DNA from: Pseudomonas abieticivorans
GTDB taxonomy: Bacteria > Pseudomonadota > Gammaproteobacteria > Pseudomonadales > Pseudomonadaceae
Direction of reading: 5' to 3'
Length of the DNA stretch: 64,000 bases
NCBI RefSeq assembly: GCF_023509015.1
Contig: NZ_CP094975.1
Coordinates: forward strand, 4,705,501 to 4,769,500
Shown here: piece after piece, positions 46,231 through 57,007 of the stretch
How positions within the stretch are numbered: position 1 is the stretch's first letter
Layout of the letters: each line of letters starts with the position of its first letter
Program-made: the position numbers and the translations under genes
Notes under the pieces: model-generated
What the model was told of the DNA's origin: nothing
Database searches by the model: none
What the model saw: only the letters and a program-made list of their open reading frames with translations

Positions 46231-46668
46231 ATGACGGTCTGGATAGTGGTGTCAATCCTTGCAGTGGTTTTAAGCCCCTTGGTGTGGCTAAAACCGTCGC
46301 GCAACCAGAGCGGGCAGATGGCCCTGCGCCTGGAGGCCCGGCGCATGGGCCTGGCGATGCAACTCATGCCCCAGGAGTGGCCGCACTGGCTGGCCAAGGA
46401 GCCCCCCAGCCCCTGCGCGCAGTACTGTCGGCCACGGCGCGGCAGCCTGCCTGCGGTGTGGTGCTATTGGCAGTCAACGCCTGGCGTGTGGCTCAATCGC
46501 TGGCGCGAGCCGTGTGAAGACCCGGCGCTGCTGCAGCATTTTGCGACGTTGCCGGGCAATGTCTACAAGGTGGATGCGGGGCCGCAACTGATTGCGCTGT
46601 ATTGGGGCGAGAAGGGTGACGTGAGCGTGCTGCAAGCCATTGATGGGGTGCTAAAGGCACTGGCTTGA
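46231..46668 (+). CDS. Conserved hypothetical protein with one N-terminal membrane helix
   Basis: The 145-residue protein begins MTVWIVVSILAVVLSPLVWLKPSR, a single transmembrane anchor. A basic, Trp-rich cytosolic domain follows (RRMGLAMQLMPQEWPHWLAKEPPSPCAQYCRPRRG... VWCYWQSTPGVWLNRWREP). I do not recognise a family. A longer frame from TTG 46186 is possible but less likely. It sits between the universal stress gene and fadB, the region where P. aeruginosa also has uncharacterised genes. Confidence 0.75.
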   Translation: MTVWIVVSILAVVLSPLVWLKPSRNQSGQMALRLEARRMGLAMQLMPQEWPHWLAKEPPSPCAQYCRPRRGSLPAVWCYWQSTPGVWLNRWREPCEDPALLQHFATLPGNVYKVDAGPQLIALYWGEKGDVSVLQAIDGVLKALA

Positions 46669-46677
46669 GGTGTATGG

Positions 46678-46743
46678 GCGGATTTATCCGCGAAGGGCGT
46701 CAGGGTGTTTCGGCGTTCTTTTCGCGGATTAATCCGCTGCTAC
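46678..46743. repeat. Pair of inverted REP elements
   Basis: GCGGATTTATCCGCGAA and, inverted, TTCGCGGATTAATCCGCTGC. Same family as the pairs at 14.9, 54.7 and 58.8 kb. Confidence 0.85.
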
Positions 46744-46770
46744 GGGGGCAATGGCCAAATCGCAGGCATT

Positions 46771-46797
46771 AAAAAGCCCGATATCAAGCGTCGGGCT
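46771..46797 (-). terminator. Rho-independent terminator on the minus strand upstream of fadB
   Basis: Read on the minus strand, AGCCCGA and TCGGGCT form a 7-bp stem with a 9-base loop followed by five T. No annotated minus-strand gene ends here, which hints at an unrecognised transcript arising between 46.8 and 47.2 kb. Confidence 0.6.
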
Positions 46798-47117
46798 GGG
46801 GTTGGCCAGGCAGGCCGGTAATTCTGTGGCTACTGTGCAATGCAGTCGCCCTTGGAAGCGATGGGCACAGTGTAGCTGTGGTCGCATGTTACGCCCGAAA
46901 ATCGCAAAAATCTTTCATTTTTTTTAAAAGTGCCACCTTTGGGTGCGCCTGGTCGACGAGCGCATGGCTGTAACCCTTGCAGGCTATGGTCTGCGGCAAA
47001 AGCGCGCAGGTCGTGCGCACTCATTTGGAGCGTAAATGACTGCAAGGTCGCGATTTAGCCGCTGTTTCGGGTGTTTGACAATTACCTGATTTTCGCAGAA
47101 GGTGGTCGTACCCAAAT

Positions 47118-47144
47118 CAAACGGGCGTATGAATTGAGCGTTTG
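47118..47144. promoter_or_regulatory. Degenerate tandem PsrA-box-like sites upstream of fadB
   Basis: CAAAC-GGGC-GTATG (one mismatch to (G/C)AAAC-N4-GTTT(G/C)) shares one base with GAATT-GAGC-GTTTG. The one-base overlap reproduces the arrangement of the two perfect boxes upstream of psrA. PsrA control of fadBA is known in P. aeruginosa; this site is inferred. Confidence 0.45.
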
Positions 47145-47291
47145 CCTTGTAGGAACGCTCTTACAGAATCCCGAATATCGCGCTGGAGGGTGTGCCTGGG
47201 CAGGTGATGGAGGCAGTGGTGAATAGCCCGTCGACGTCCAGCTCAGCTTACGGCGTGTACTGTTCAGCTTCCATATCGTGGAGATCAGTTG

Positions 47292-49439
47292 ATGATTTAC
47301 GAAGGTAAAGCCATCACGGTTACGGCTCTTGAAAGTGGCATCGTCGAACTGAAGTTCGACCTCAAGGGTGAGTCCGTCAACAAATTCAACCGTCTGACCC
47401 TGGGCGAGCTGCGCCAGGCCATCGACACCATCAAAGCCGATGGCTCGATCAAGGGCGTAATCGTCACCAGCGGCAAGGACGTGTTCATCGTCGGCGCCGA
47501 CATCACCGAATTTGTCGACAATTTCAAGCTGCCAGAAGCCGAGCTCGTGGCCGGTAACCTTGAAGCCAACCGCATCTTCAGCGACTTCGAAGACCTGGCC
47601 GTGCCTACCGTGGCGGCCATCAATGGCATCGCCCTGGGCGGCGGCCTGGAAATGTGCCTGGCGGCCGACTATCGCGTCATGTCCGCCACCGCCAAGGTCG
47701 GCCTGCCGGAAGTCAAGCTGGGCATCTACCCAGGCTTTGGCGGTACCGTGCGCCTGCCGCGCATCATCGGTGCGGACAATGCCATCGAGTGGATTGCCTC
47801 CGGCAAGGAAAACCGTGCCGAAGAGGCCCTCAAGGCCGGCGCCGTGGACGCCGTGGTCGCCCCTGAAAAGCTCAGGGAAGCAGCCCTGGACCTGATTTCG
47901 CGCGCCATCAGTGGCGAGTTCGATCACAAGGCCAAGCGCCAGCCGAAACTGGACAAGCTCAAGCTCAACGCCATCGAGCAAATGATGGCCTTCGAAACCG
48001 CCAAAGGCTTCGTTGCAGGCCAGGCCGGCCCGAACTACCCGGCCCCGGTCGAGGCGATCAAGACCATCCAGAAGGCCGCTAACTTCGGGCGCGAGAAGGC
48101 CCTGGAAATCGAGGCCGCAGGCTTCGTGAAAATGGCCAAGACTGCGGCCGCACAGAGCCTGGTCGGGCTGTTCCTGAATGACCAGGAGCTCAAGCGCAAG
48201 GCCAAGGCCTATGACGAACTGGCCCACGATGTGAAGCAGGCTGCGGTACTGGGCGCTGGCATCATGGGTGGCGGCATCGCCTATCAGTCGGCTGTCAAAG
48301 GCACGCCGATCCTGATGAAAGACATCAACGAGAAGGGCATCGAGCAAGGCCTGGCCGAAGCGTCCAAGCTGCTCGGCAAGCGCGTCGAGAAAGGCCGCCT
48401 GACCCCGGCGAAGATGGCCGAGGCACTCAGTGCCATTCGTCCGACGCTGTCCTACGGTGATTTCGGCAGCGTCGACATCGTCGTCGAAGCCGTGGTCGAA
48501 AACCCCAAGGTCAAGCAAGCGGTACTGGCCGAAGTGGAAAGCAAGGTCAAGGACGATGCGATCCTGGCCTCCAATACCTCGACCATTTCCATCAGCCTGC
48601 TGGCCAAGGCCCTCAAGCGCCCGGAAAACTTCGTCGGCATGCACTTCTTCAACCCGGTGCACATGATGCCGCTGGTGGAAGTGATCCGGGGCGAGAAGTC
48701 CAGCGAAGTCGCTGTGGCGACCACCGTGGCCTACGCCAAGAAAATGGGCAAGAACCCGATCGTGGTCAACGACTGCCCGGGCTTTTTGGTCAACCGCGTG
48801 CTGTTTCCCTACTTCGGCGGTTTCGCCAAGCTGGTCAGCGCCGGCGTTGACTTCGTGCGCGTCGACAAGATCATGGAGAAGTTCGGCTGGCCCATGGGCC
48901 CGGCTTACCTGATGGACGTGGTCGGCATCGACACCGGCCACCATGGCCGCGACGTGATGGCCGAAGGCTTCCCGGACCGCATGAAGGATGACCGCCGTTC
49001 GGCCGTCGACGTGCTGTACGAAGCTGATCGCCTGGGCCAGAAGAACGGCAAGGGCTTCTACGCCTACGAAGTAGACAAAAAGGGCAAGCCCAAGAAGGTC
49101 GCTGACGCGTCGGTGCTCGAAGTGCTCAAGCCGATCGTCTACGAGCAGCGCGAGCTGAGCGACGAGGACATCCTCAACTGGATGATGATCCCGCTGTGCC
49201 TGGAAACCGTGCGTTGCCTGGAAGACGGTATCGTCGAAACCGCCGCCGAGGCCGACATGGGCCTGGTCTACGGCATCGGTTTCCCTCCGTTCCGTGGCGG
49301 TGCGCTGCGTTATATCGATTCCCTGGGCGTCGCCGAGTTCGTTGCACTGGCCGACCAGTACGCCGATCTGGGTCCGCTGTACCACCCCACCGCGAAGCTG
49401 CGCGAGATGGCCAAGAACGGCCAGAGCTTCTTCGGTTAA
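47292..49439 (+). CDS. fadB: Fatty acid oxidation complex alpha subunit
   Basis: The 715-residue protein has enoyl-CoA hydratase/isomerase activity in the N-terminal part ([29 protein letters not shown]) and 3-hydroxyacyl-CoA dehydrogenase in the C-terminal part. The NAD-binding loop [16 protein letters not shown] is at about 316 and the catalytic His region [16 protein letters not shown] is near 450. It forms an alpha2-beta2 complex with FadA for beta-oxidation in the cytosol. ATG 47292 is preceded by GGAGA; fadA begins 27 bases downstream. Confidence 0.96.
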   Translation: MIYEGKAITVTALESGIVELKFDLKGESVNKFNRLTLGELRQAIDTIKADGSIKGVIVTSGKDVFIVGADITEFVDNFKLPEAELVAGNLEANRIFSDFEDLAVPTVAAINGIALGGGLEMCLAADYRVMSATAKVGLPEVKLGIYPGFGGTVRLPRIIGADNAIEWIASGKENRAEEALKAGAVDAVVAPEKLREAALDLISRAISGEFDHKAKRQPKLDKLKLNAIEQMMAFETAKGFVAGQAGPNYPAPVEAIKTIQKAANFGREKALEIEAAGFVKMAKTAAAQSLVGLFLNDQELKRKAKAYDELAHDVKQAAVLGAGIMGGGIAYQSAVKGTPILMKDINEKGIEQGLAEASKLLGKRVEKGRLTPAKMAEALSAIRPTLSYGDFGSVDIVVEAVVENPKVKQAVLAEVESKVKDDAILASNTSTISISLLAKALKRPENFVGMHFFNPVHMMPLVEVIRGEKSSEVAVATTVAYAKKMGKNPIVVNDCPGFLVNRVLFPYFGGFAKLVSAGVDFVRVDKIMEKFGWPMGPAYLMDVVGIDTGHHGRDVMAEGFPDRMKDDRRSAVDVLYEADRLGQKNGKGFYAYEVDKKGKPKKVADASVLEVLKPIVYEQRELSDEDILNWMMIPLCLETVRCLEDGIVETAAEADMGLVYGIGFPPFRGGALRYIDSLGVAEFVALADQYADLGPLYHPTAKLREMAKNGQSFFG

Positions 49440-50642
<1,203 letters not shown>

Positions 50643-50658
50643 CCGGTTCGGTAGTCGG

Positions 50659-50690
50659 AAACCGGGGCCCTGTGCCCCGGTTTTTGTTTT
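50659..50690 (+). terminator. Terminator of the fadBA operon
   Basis: AAACCGGGGC and GCCCCGGTTT form a 10-bp stem with a 5-base loop followed by TTTTTGTTTT. Confidence 0.88.
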
Positions 50691-50718
50691 ACAGAATTTT
50701 TTTATAGCGAGGCGCAAC

Positions 50719-50970
50719 ATGCAGTTACAGCCAGGGCTCTACCGGCACTACAAAGGGCCCCAATACCGCGTCTTTGGCGTTGCCCGCCATTCCGAAACCG
50801 AGGAAGAAGTGGTGTTTTACCAGGCGCTGTATGGCGAATTCGGGCTGTGGGTACGGCCTTTGCGCATGTTCCTGGAGTCCGTCGAGGTTGACGGCGAGCG
50901 CGTGCCGCGCTTTGCTTTGGTCGAGGCCCAGCCAAGCCTGTTTTCAGGCGACGGCGAGAGTGCCGTGTGA
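50719..50970 (+). CDS. DUF1653 family protein
   Basis: The 83-residue protein (MQLQPGLYRHYKGPQYRVFGVARHSETEEEVVFYQALYGE...WVRPLRMFLESV) has the short all-beta DUF1653 domain. Family function is unknown. GAGG precedes the ATG at 50719. It lies alone between the fadBA terminator and topA, a conserved position in pseudomonads as I recall. Confidence 0.88.
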   Translation: MQLQPGLYRHYKGPQYRVFGVARHSETEEEVVFYQALYGEFGLWVRPLRMFLESVEVDGERVPRFALVEAQPSLFSGDGESAV

Positions 50971-50980
50971 AGACCCGCGC

Positions 50981-51009
50981 TTGACCTCACTCTGTTGCCA
51001 CTATATATA
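50981..51009 (+). promoter_or_regulatory. Sigma-70 promoter of topA
   Basis: TTGACC (50981-50986) and TATATA (51004-51009) are 17 bases apart, about 60 bases before the topA start. Confidence 0.7.
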
Positions 51010-51069
51010 GCGGTGCCTCAAAGGCATCAATCGCCTTTCATTTTCAAGTATTCAGGAATTTTCTGATCC

Positions 51070-53721
51070 ATGGGCAAATCGCTGGTCATTGTGGAATCCC
51101 CGGCTAAGGCCAAGACCATCAACAAGTATCTGGGCAACCAATACGTGGTGAAGTCGAGTATCGGCCATATCCGAGACCTGCCCACCAGCGGTTCGGCTAG
51201 CGCCAGCAAAGAACCGGTCAAGCGGGGCAAAGCCGCGGCCGCCGAGGCGCCTGCCTTGTCGCCCAAGGAAAAAGCCCGCAAGCAATTGGTGGCGCGAATG
51301 GGTGTGGACCCCGAGCACGGCTGGAAAGCCAAGTACGAGATCCTTCCCGGCAAGGAGAAGGTGATCGAGGAGCTGCGCCGGCTCGCCAAGGATGCTGACA
51401 CCATCTATCTCGCAACCGACTTGGACCGCGAGGGGGAAGCCATTGCCTGGCACCTGCGCGAAGCAATCGGTGGGGATGACAGCCGCTACAAGCGCGTGGT
51501 GTTCAACGAAATTACCAAGAAAGCCATCCAGGAAGCGTTCTCGCAGCCTGGCGAATTGGACATCGCCCGGGTCAACGCCCAGCAGGCGCGGCGTTTCCTG
51601 GATCGCGTGGTGGGCTACATGGTTTCGCCACTGCTGTGGGCCAAGATCGCCCGTGGCCTGTCGGCTGGCCGCGTGCAATCGGTGGCCGTGAAGCTGGTAG
51701 TGGAGCGTGAGCGCGAGATCCGTGCGTTCAACCCGGAAGAGTACTGGGAAATCCACGCCGACCTTGGCACTGCCAAGAGCGCCAAAGTGCGTTTCGAAGT
51801 GGCTCGCGAAAAGGGTGAAGCCTTCAAGCCGTTGAACGAAACCCAGGCCATGGCCGCCCTGGAAAAGCTCAAGGCGTCCAGCTACAGCATCGTCAAGCGT
51901 GAAGACAAACCGACCAGCAGCAAGCCGTCGGCGCCTTACATCACCTCGACCCTGCAGCAGGCGGCAAGCAACCGCCTGGGCTATGGCGTTAAAAAGACCA
52001 TGATGATGGCCCAGCGTCTGTACGAAGCCGGCTACATCACCTACATGCGTACCGACTCCACCAACCTGTCGACCGATGCCGTGGAAATGGCGCGCGCCTA
52101 CATCGAGAGCGAGTTCGGCAAGAAGTACCTGCCTGAGAAGCCGCTGGTTTACAGCAGCAAGGAAGGCGCCCAGGAGGCGCACGAAGCAATTCGCCCCTCC
52201 GACGTGAATACCCACCCGAGCAAGCTGTCGGGCATGGAACGCGATGCTGAGCGCCTGTACGAGCTGATCTGGCGCCAGTTCCTGGCCTGCCAGATGCCAC
52301 CGGCGCAATACCTGTCGACGACCGTGACCGTGGCCGCCGGCGACTTCGAGCTGCGCGCCAAGGGCCGTATCCTCAAGTTCGACGGTTACACCCGGGTGAT
52401 GCCGCAGATGGCCAAACCGGGCGATGACGACGTATTGCCGGAAATGGACCAGGGCGAAGTCCTCAAGCTGATCGAGCTGGACCCCACCCAACACTTCACC
52501 AAGCCGCCAGCGCGTTACTCCGAAGCCAGCCTGGTCAAGGAAATGGAAAAACGTGGCATCGGTCGTCCATCGACCTACGCCGCCATCATTTCCACTATCC
52601 AGGACCGCGGCTACGTGGCGCTGCACAACCGTCGCTTCTACTCCGAGAAGATGGGCGACATCGTCACCGAACGCCTCAGCGAGAGCTTCTCCAACCTCAT
52701 GGACTACGGCTTCACCGCCGGCATGGAAGAGAACCTCGACGACGTGGCCCAGGGCGAGCGTGACTGGAAGAGCGTGCTGGACGAGTTCTACGGCGACTTC
52801 AAGGGCAAGCTGGAAGTGGCCAGTGCCGCCGACAGCGGCATGCGCGCCAACCTGCCGACGCCAACCAACATTGCCTGCCGCGAGTGCGGCCGGCCAATGA
52901 TGATCCGTACCGCGTCCACCGGCGTGTTCCTCGGCTGCTCGGGCTATGCCCTGCCGCCCAAGGAGCGTTGCAAGGCCACTATCAACCTGGTGCCAGGTGA
53001 TGAGATCGCCGCCGATGACGAGGGCGAGTCCGAGTCGCGAGTACTGCTGGGCAAGCACCGCTGCCCGATCTGCGCCACGGCCATGGATGCCTACCTGCTG
53101 GATGAGAAGCGCAAGCTGCACATCTGCGGTAACAACCCTGACTGCACCGGCTACGAGATCGAAGAAGGCAACTATCGCATCAAGGGCTATGAAGGCCCGA
53201 GCCTGGAATGCGACAAGTGCGGCAGCGAGATGCAACTGAAAACCGGCCGTTTCGGCAAGTTCTTCGGCTGCACCAACCCGGAATGCAAAAACACCCGCAA
53301 ACTGCTGAAAAGCGGTGAGGCAGCGCCACCGAAGATGGACGCGGTGAAAATGCCGGAACTCAAGTGCGAGAAGGTCAACGACACCTACGTGCTGCGTGAC
53401 GGTGCATCGGGCTTGTTCCTGGCCGCCAGCCAGTTTCCGAAAAACCGCGAGACCCGTGCACCGCTGGTGATCGAGATCGTGCCGCACAAGGACGAGATCG
53501 ATCCCAAGTACCACTTCCTGTGCGAAGCGCCGAAGAAGGACCCGGACGGCTTGCCGGCCGTTATCCGCTACAGCCGCAAGACCAAGGAGCAGTACGTGCA
53601 GACCGAGATCGACGGCAAGCCGACCGGCTGGCGCGCGTTCTACGACGGTGGTAGCTGGAAAGTCGAAGACAAGCGCACCAAGGACGTCAAGGAAGCCAAG
53701 GTCGCCAAAGAAAAAGCCTAA
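51070..53721 (+). CDS. topA: DNA topoisomerase I
   Basis: The 883-residue type IA enzyme relaxes negative supercoils. The Toprim domain starts [20 protein letters not shown] and contains [11 protein letters not shown] for metal binding. The catalytic tyrosine is Tyr325 in [34 protein letters not shown] is the conserved binding-fold motif. The C-terminal part has three Cys4 zinc-ribbon-like units (CRECG...; CPIC...; CDKCG...CTNPEC) and a lysine-rich tail. It is slightly longer than E. coli TopA (865). It is transcribed from its own promoter and followed by a strong terminator. Confidence 0.96.
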   Translation: MGKSLVIVESPAKAKTINKYLGNQYVVKSSIGHIRDLPTSGSASASKEPVKRGKAAAAEAPALSPKEKARKQLVARMGVDPEHGWKAKYEILPGKEKVIEELRRLAKDADTIYLATDLDREGEAIAWHLREAIGGDDSRYKRVVFNEITKKAIQEAFSQPGELDIARVNAQQARRFLDRVVGYMVSPLLWAKIARGLSAGRVQSVAVKLVVEREREIRAFNPEEYWEIHADLGTAKSAKVRFEVAREKGEAFKPLNETQAMAALEKLKASSYSIVKREDKPTSSKPSAPYITSTLQQAASNRLGYGVKKTMMMAQRLYEAGYITYMRTDSTNLSTDAVEMARAYIESEFGKKYLPEKPLVYSSKEGAQEAHEAIRPSDVNTHPSKLSGMERDAERLYELIWRQFLACQMPPAQYLSTTVTVAAGDFELRAKGRILKFDGYTRVMPQMAKPGDDDVLPEMDQGEVLKLIELDPTQHFTKPPARYSEASLVKEMEKRGIGRPSTYAAIISTIQDRGYVALHNRRFYSEKMGDIVTERLSESFSNLMDYGFTAGMEENLDDVAQGERDWKSVLDEFYGDFKGKLEVASAADSGMRANLPTPTNIACRECGRPMMIRTASTGVFLGCSGYALPPKERCKATINLVPGDEIAADDEGESESRVLLGKHRCPICATAMDAYLLDEKRKLHICGNNPDCTGYEIEEGNYRIKGYEGPSLECDKCGSEMQLKTGRFGKFFGCTNPECKNTRKLLKSGEAAPPKMDAVKMPELKCEKVNDTYVLRDGASGLFLAASQFPKNRETRAPLVIEIVPHKDEIDPKYHFLCEAPKKDPDGLPAVIRYSRKTKEQYVQTEIDGKPTGWRAFYDGGSWKVEDKRTKDVKEAKVAKEKA

Positions 53722-53730
53722 GGCGGTATA

Positions 53731-53772
53731 AAAAACGCGCCTGCTCCCTTTGGGGGCAGGCGCGTTTTTTTA
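53731..53772 (+). terminator. Terminator of topA
   Basis: ACGCGCCTGC and GCAGGCGCGT form a long GC-rich stem flanked by A-run and T-run, so it can work in both directions. Confidence 0.9.
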
Positions 53773-53858
53773 TGCCTGCTGAATTGCCTTGCCCCACCCG
53801 CGTAGTTCCCTGAAACTGTGTGCCTGCCCGAACCCCGTTTTTGTCGGAGGGTGCCAGC

Positions 53859-54380
53859 ATGGCCCACGAACTCTATACCCGTACCAATCAGAAAATTTAC
53901 TTTGCTGGCCTGGCGCTGGAAGCCATGGGCAAAGCCCAGGAGGGGCGCGCGATGAACGCCCAGGCGCTGGAGCAGGCCGAGCGCGAATCGTCGCTGTTCC
54001 ACCTGTACGGCGCGGTGCTGGGGTTGTGCCATGAGATTGCCGGCTTCTATCGGCTGCCGCAGGCCAATTCTCCACGGGCCGAAACGTTCCTGGTGCCGGA
54101 AATTCTGGCCAGCATCGCCATCCCTGAAATGGCGGAACTGGTGGAGCTGGCACAAAACCGTGAAACCTGGCTGGCGCGACTGCTGGCTGAGCACGCGGCC
54201 CTGTTCCAGCCGCCACGGGCGCCGAAAAAGCCAAAAGGTGACGTGACATTGCCCTTGATCCAAGCCGTGAGCCTGGACGAAGAGCCCGCGCCGGAATTGA
54301 CCCGTGAAGAAATGGAAGGCTGGCGCAAAGAATTGAAGAGCCTGGCCATTCGCTACCGCGACGGCCTCAGTGAGTGCTGA
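53859..54380 (+). CDS. Conserved protein of the DUF6586 type
   Basis: The 173-residue protein starts MAHELYTRTNQKIYFAGLALEAMGKAQ with CGGAGGG upstream. It is helical, with a histidine-containing stretch (FHLYGAVLGLCHEIAGFYRLPQ), and a charged C-terminal tail (REEMEGWRKELKSLAIRYRDGLSE). Function unknown; it is a pseudomonad-specific neighbour of topA and sulA-lexA. It is 50 bases before the next small gene, so they may be co-transcribed. Confidence 0.82.
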   Translation: MAHELYTRTNQKIYFAGLALEAMGKAQEGRAMNAQALEQAERESSLFHLYGAVLGLCHEIAGFYRLPQANSPRAETFLVPEILASIAIPEMAELVELAQNRETWLARLLAEHAALFQPPRAPKKPKGDVTLPLIQAVSLDEEPAPELTREEMEGWRKELKSLAIRYRDGLSEC

Positions 54381-54430
54381 TTGCGCCAGTCGCTGATACA
54401 ATATCGGCCTTTCGTGGAGAACCCTTTTTT

Positions 54431-54664
54431 ATGCCAACGTCCTTTCTAGAAATTGTCGAGCTGCCTGACGGCCGAATCGAACTGCGCCGTGCTGAGGACG
54501 AGGGTTCCCTGGTGACCCTGGATTTTTCCGAGGATGCCAAGGTGTTCCTGCAGGGGCAGCATGTCGAGGTGGCCAAGGCCATGTTGAGCGTCGGCGTTCA
54601 GATGGCTGGCAAGCTGGTCGAAGGCGAAATCGACAAAGATGACGGCCCGCGCGTTCTGCACTAA
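54431..54664 (+). CDS. Small conserved acidic protein
   Basis: The 77-residue protein (MPTSFLEIVELPDGRIELRRAEDEGSLVTLDFSEDAKVFL...) is acidic, with two beta-strands followed by a helix (VEVAKAMLSVGVQMAGKLVEGE). GGAGA lies 11 bases before ATG 54431. I recognise no function. It sits immediately before a REP element and the convergent sulA gene. Confidence 0.82.
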   Translation: MPTSFLEIVELPDGRIELRRAEDEGSLVTLDFSEDAKVFLQGQHVEVAKAMLSVGVQMAGKLVEGEIDKDDGPRVLH

Positions 54665-54695
54665 GCCCGTTAGTCGGATTGTGAAATGTGCGTTA

Positions 54696-54737
54696 CGCGG
54701 ATGCGGTCGCTCCTTGTAGGAGCGCATTCATCCGCGA
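54696..54737. repeat. REP-type palindrome between convergent genes
   Basis: CGCGGATG...GCTCC and GGAGC...CATCCGCG form one long interrupted hairpin; same REP family as elsewhere in the window. Confidence 0.8.
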
Positions 54738-54762
54738 AAAGAGCACCGCCAATACTGGCCCA

Positions 54763-55254
54763 TCACCCCATCCTGATATTCAAACTCTGTGCATCCCCTT
54801 TGCGGGCTGCGGCGATCAACTGTTGCCGCGCGCTGGCCCCCAGCGGGTTCAGCCAACTCACCACGGTGTGGCTGCGGCCTAGGCGCAAAGCTTCACAGGT
54901 CAGTTGCAGGGCGCTTTGAGCGCCGGTGGGTTGTAACAACAGGATGCGTTCGCGGTTCAGGCCGGCGTCACGTAGCCATGCCTGGGTCAGGCTGGCAGGC
55001 GGGGCGATCAGGGTGAGCCAGCGGTTATCCAGCTCTTCGCTCAACTCGCGCAGCATGGGGGCCAGCAGGCTCAGGCAGTTTCCGGCGGCGCCGCGCAGGG
55101 ACAGTTCACTGAAGGCGTCGGGTTCATTGCCGCCCCAGGATGAATCCACCGCTTCCTTGACGAACAGAGGCGCGCTTGGCTGAGCCATGAAGGCCTCGAA
55201 CAACGACAGCTGGGCTTGTTGTGGGGCGTACTGTTGCGAAAGGGGAAACTGCAT
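54763..55254 (-). CDS. sulA: SOS cell-division inhibitor SulA
   Basis: The 163-residue protein has the SulA-fold core, including WLTLIAPPASLTQAWLRDAGLNRERILLLQPTGAQSALQLTCEALRLGRSHTVVSWL. SulA binds FtsZ and blocks septation during DNA damage. It lies 12 bases downstream of lexA on the same strand and is expected to share its LexA-controlled promoter, as in P. aeruginosa. Confidence 0.92.
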   Translation of the reverse strand: MQFPLSQQYAPQQAQLSLFEAFMAQPSAPLFVKEAVDSSWGGNEPDAFSELSLRGAAGNCLSLLAPMLRELSEELDNRWLTLIAPPASLTQAWLRDAGLNRERILLLQPTGAQSALQLTCEALRLGRSHTVVSWLNPLGASARQQLIAAARKGDAQSLNIRMG

Positions 55255-55266
55255 GATGCCTCCTTT

Positions 55267-55875
55267 TTATCGGCGAATGACGCCGACGCTCAAACCTTCG
55301 ATCACCAGATCCTGATCCTTGAGGTTGACCTCGATCGGCGCGAAATCCGGGTTCTCGGCGATCAGCCAGACCTTGCTGCCATCGCGCTTGAAGCGCTTGA
55401 CCGTCACCTCGTCACCAATGCGCGCCACCACGATCTGGCCGTTGCGGGCCTCGCGGGTGGTGTGCACGGCCAGCAGGTCGCCGTCGAATATGCCGACGTC
55501 TTTCATGCTCATGCCGTGAACCCGCAGCAGGTAGTCAGCCCGTGGGTGGAAGAAGGTCGGGTTGATGTTGCACGACTCTTCGATGTGCTGCTGGGCCAGG
55601 ATCGGCGCGCCGGCAGCGACCCGGCCAATGATCGGCAGGGTGGACTCGTCGGCCTTGGCCTCGAAGCCTGGGATGCGAATGCCGCGCGATGCGCCCGGGG
55701 TCATCTCGATGGCGCCTTTGCGCGCCAGGGCCTTGAGGTGCTCTTCCGCCGCGTTCGGCGACTTGAAGCCCAGCTCCTGGGCAATTTCCGCCCGGGTAGG
55801 GGGGAAGCCGTTGTCGTCGAGGCAGCGTTTGATGAAGGCCAGAATCTCTGCTTGGCGTGGCGTCAGTTTTAGCAT
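55267..55875 (-). CDS. lexA: LexA repressor
   Basis: The 202-residue repressor has an N-terminal winged HTH ([34 protein letters not shown]), the self-cleavage site Ala88-Gly89, catalytic Ser123 (GMSMKD) and Lys160 (VTVKRFK). It autoregulates through two boxes upstream at 55886-55901 and 55905-55920. The lexA-sulA operon is divergent from psrA. Confidence 0.96.
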   Translation of the reverse strand: MLKLTPRQAEILAFIKRCLDDNGFPPTRAEIAQELGFKSPNAAEEHLKALARKGAIEMTPGASRGIRIPGFEAKADESTLPIIGRVAAGAPILAQQHIEESCNINPTFFHPRADYLLRVHGMSMKDVGIFDGDLLAVHTTREARNGQIVVARIGDEVTVKRFKRDGSKVWLIAENPDFAPIEVNLKDQDLVIEGLSVGVIRR

Positions 55876-55885
55876 TTGGCTCGCT

Positions 55886-55901
55886 CTGTCTTTTTATACA
55901 G
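55886..55901. promoter_or_regulatory. LexA box 1 of lexA-sulA
   Basis: CTGTCTTTTTATACAG fits CTG-N10-CAG and lies 11 bases upstream of the lexA start codon. Confidence 0.85.
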
Positions 55902-55904
55902 TGA

Positions 55905-55920
55905 CTGGGATTATATACAG
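55905..55920. promoter_or_regulatory. LexA box 2 of lexA-sulA
   Basis: CTGGGATTATATACAG fits CTG-N10-CAG, 3 bases from box 1. Two boxes suggest cooperative repression. Confidence 0.85.
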
Positions 55921-56067
55921 TATGTCGGGGTTGGCAATCCTGCATTTTTCGCCGGTCGTCGCAAAGGGCAGGTGATTGAAAAGCATGCTCGCGCGAACGG
56001 CTTTCTAAAGGCCTTGCCGATTGTGGTTAAATACGTGACCGGCCAGGCAGAAACCGGCCGTTCAGGC

Positions 56068-56097
56068 TTGACAAAAGGCCACCATGAAACGTATGTT
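56068..56097 (+). promoter_or_regulatory. psrA promoter
   Basis: TTGACA (56068-56073) and TATGTT (56092-56097) are 18 bases apart. The -10 lies inside the first PsrA box, as expected for autorepression. Confidence 0.65.
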
Positions 56098-56112
56098 TCA
56101 AACAAGTGTTTG
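56086..56112. promoter_or_regulatory. Two overlapping perfect PsrA boxes
   Basis: GAAACGTATGTTTC (56086-56099) and CAAACAAGTGTTTG (56099-56112) both match (G/C)AAAC-N4-GTTT(G/C) perfectly and share one base. They cover the -10 region and end 15 bases before the psrA ATG. Confidence 0.85.
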
Positions 56113-56127
56113 TCAGGCGGAGTAGCC

Positions 56128-56836
56128 ATGGCCCAGTCGGAAACCGTTGAACGCATTCTGGATGCTGCAGAACAGCTGTTCGCGGAAAAAGGTTTTGCCG
56201 AAACCTCATTGCGGCTGATTACCAGCAAGGCCGGGGTTAACCTGGCGGCAGTGAATTACCATTTCGGCTCCAAGAAAGCGCTGATCCAGGCGGTGTTCTC
56301 GCGCTTCCTCGGGCCGTTTTGCCTGAGCCTGGACAAAGAGCTGGAACGCCGCCAGGCCAAGCCGGAAAACAAGGCCAGCCTGGAAGAGCTGCTGGAGATC
56401 CTGGTCGAGCAAGCCATGGTGGTGCAGCCACGCAGCGGCAACGACCTGTCCATCTTCATGCGCTTGCTGGGCCTGGCCTTCAGTCAGAGCCAGGGCCACC
56501 TGCGGCGTTACCTGGAGGACATGTACGGCAAGGTATTCCGCCGCTACATGGTGCTGGTCAACGAAGCCCGCGCCACGCATCCCGCCGATCGAGTTGTTCT
56601 GGCGCGTGCATTTCATGCTCGGTGCCGCGGCGTTCAGCATGTCCGGCATCAAGGCGTTGCGCGCCATTGCCGAGACTGATTTTGGCGTCGACACCTCGAT
56701 CGAGCAGGTGATGCGCCTGATGGTGCCGTTCCTGGCCGCGGGCATGCGCGCCGACAGCGGCGTCACCGACTCGGCCATGGCCGCCGCGCAGTTGCGCCCG
56801 CGTACCAAGTCGGCGCCGGCGCTGGCCAAGGCCTGA
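56128..56836 (+). pseudogene. psrA: psrA, TetR-family fatty-acid-responsive regulator, frameshifted
   Basis: The first 145 or so residues are intact PsrA: a TetR HTH (MAQSETVERILDAAEQLFAEKG, SLRLITSKAGVNLAAVNYHFGSKKAL) and the start of the ligand domain (GNDLSIFMRLLGLAFSQSQGHLRRYLEDMYGKVFRRYMVLVNEA). There the frame breaks. Removing one C from the CCC at 56567-56569 restores VNEAAPRIPPIELFWRVHFM and the normal C-terminus down to 56836. As written, the reading frame ends at 56679 with about 38 foreign residues. PsrA normally represses itself and fatty-acid oxidation genes and activates rpoS. A sequencing error is the alternative. Confidence 0.8.
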
Positions 56837-57007
56837 AACAATTGACGGTGGGCGCGGCGCGCGGCTTGGGCTAAGCTACGCGCCCATGCCTACCCCCAAT
56901 TTGCCGCGTTCCCCCTGCACTGATCCTGCCCCGCCATTGAGCGGCACTCGCTTGGCCCTGCGCCAAGTGGGCCGGAGCGCGCGCACCCGCGAATCAAGGA
57001 TTGCCCC

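Larger units (their letters stand above)
46669..47291. other. Long intergenic region upstream of fadBA
   Basis: These 623 bases contain a REP pair (46678-46743), a minus-strand terminator (46771-46797), AT-rich sequence near 46900-46925, a TTGACA element at 47075-47080 and PsrA-box-like repeats at 47118-47144. A minus-strand open frame at 46830-47045 (71 codons) ends just before the terminator, but its codon character is poor and I do not call it a gene. Confidence 0.5.

Noticed and set aside
46830..47045. 71-codon minus-strand open frame ending just before a terminator
   Set aside because: Codon use and composition are not convincing and no ribosome binding site is clear; kept only as part of the hidden-transcript idea.
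47063..47080. GTTTC-GGGT-GTTTG near the TTGACA upstream of fadB as a PsrA box
   Set aside because: The half-sites are direct, not inverted as in the PsrA consensus; the better candidate is at 47118-47144.
51052..53514. 820-codon open frame on the minus strand across topA
   Set aside because: Shadow of an intact topA with full motif set.
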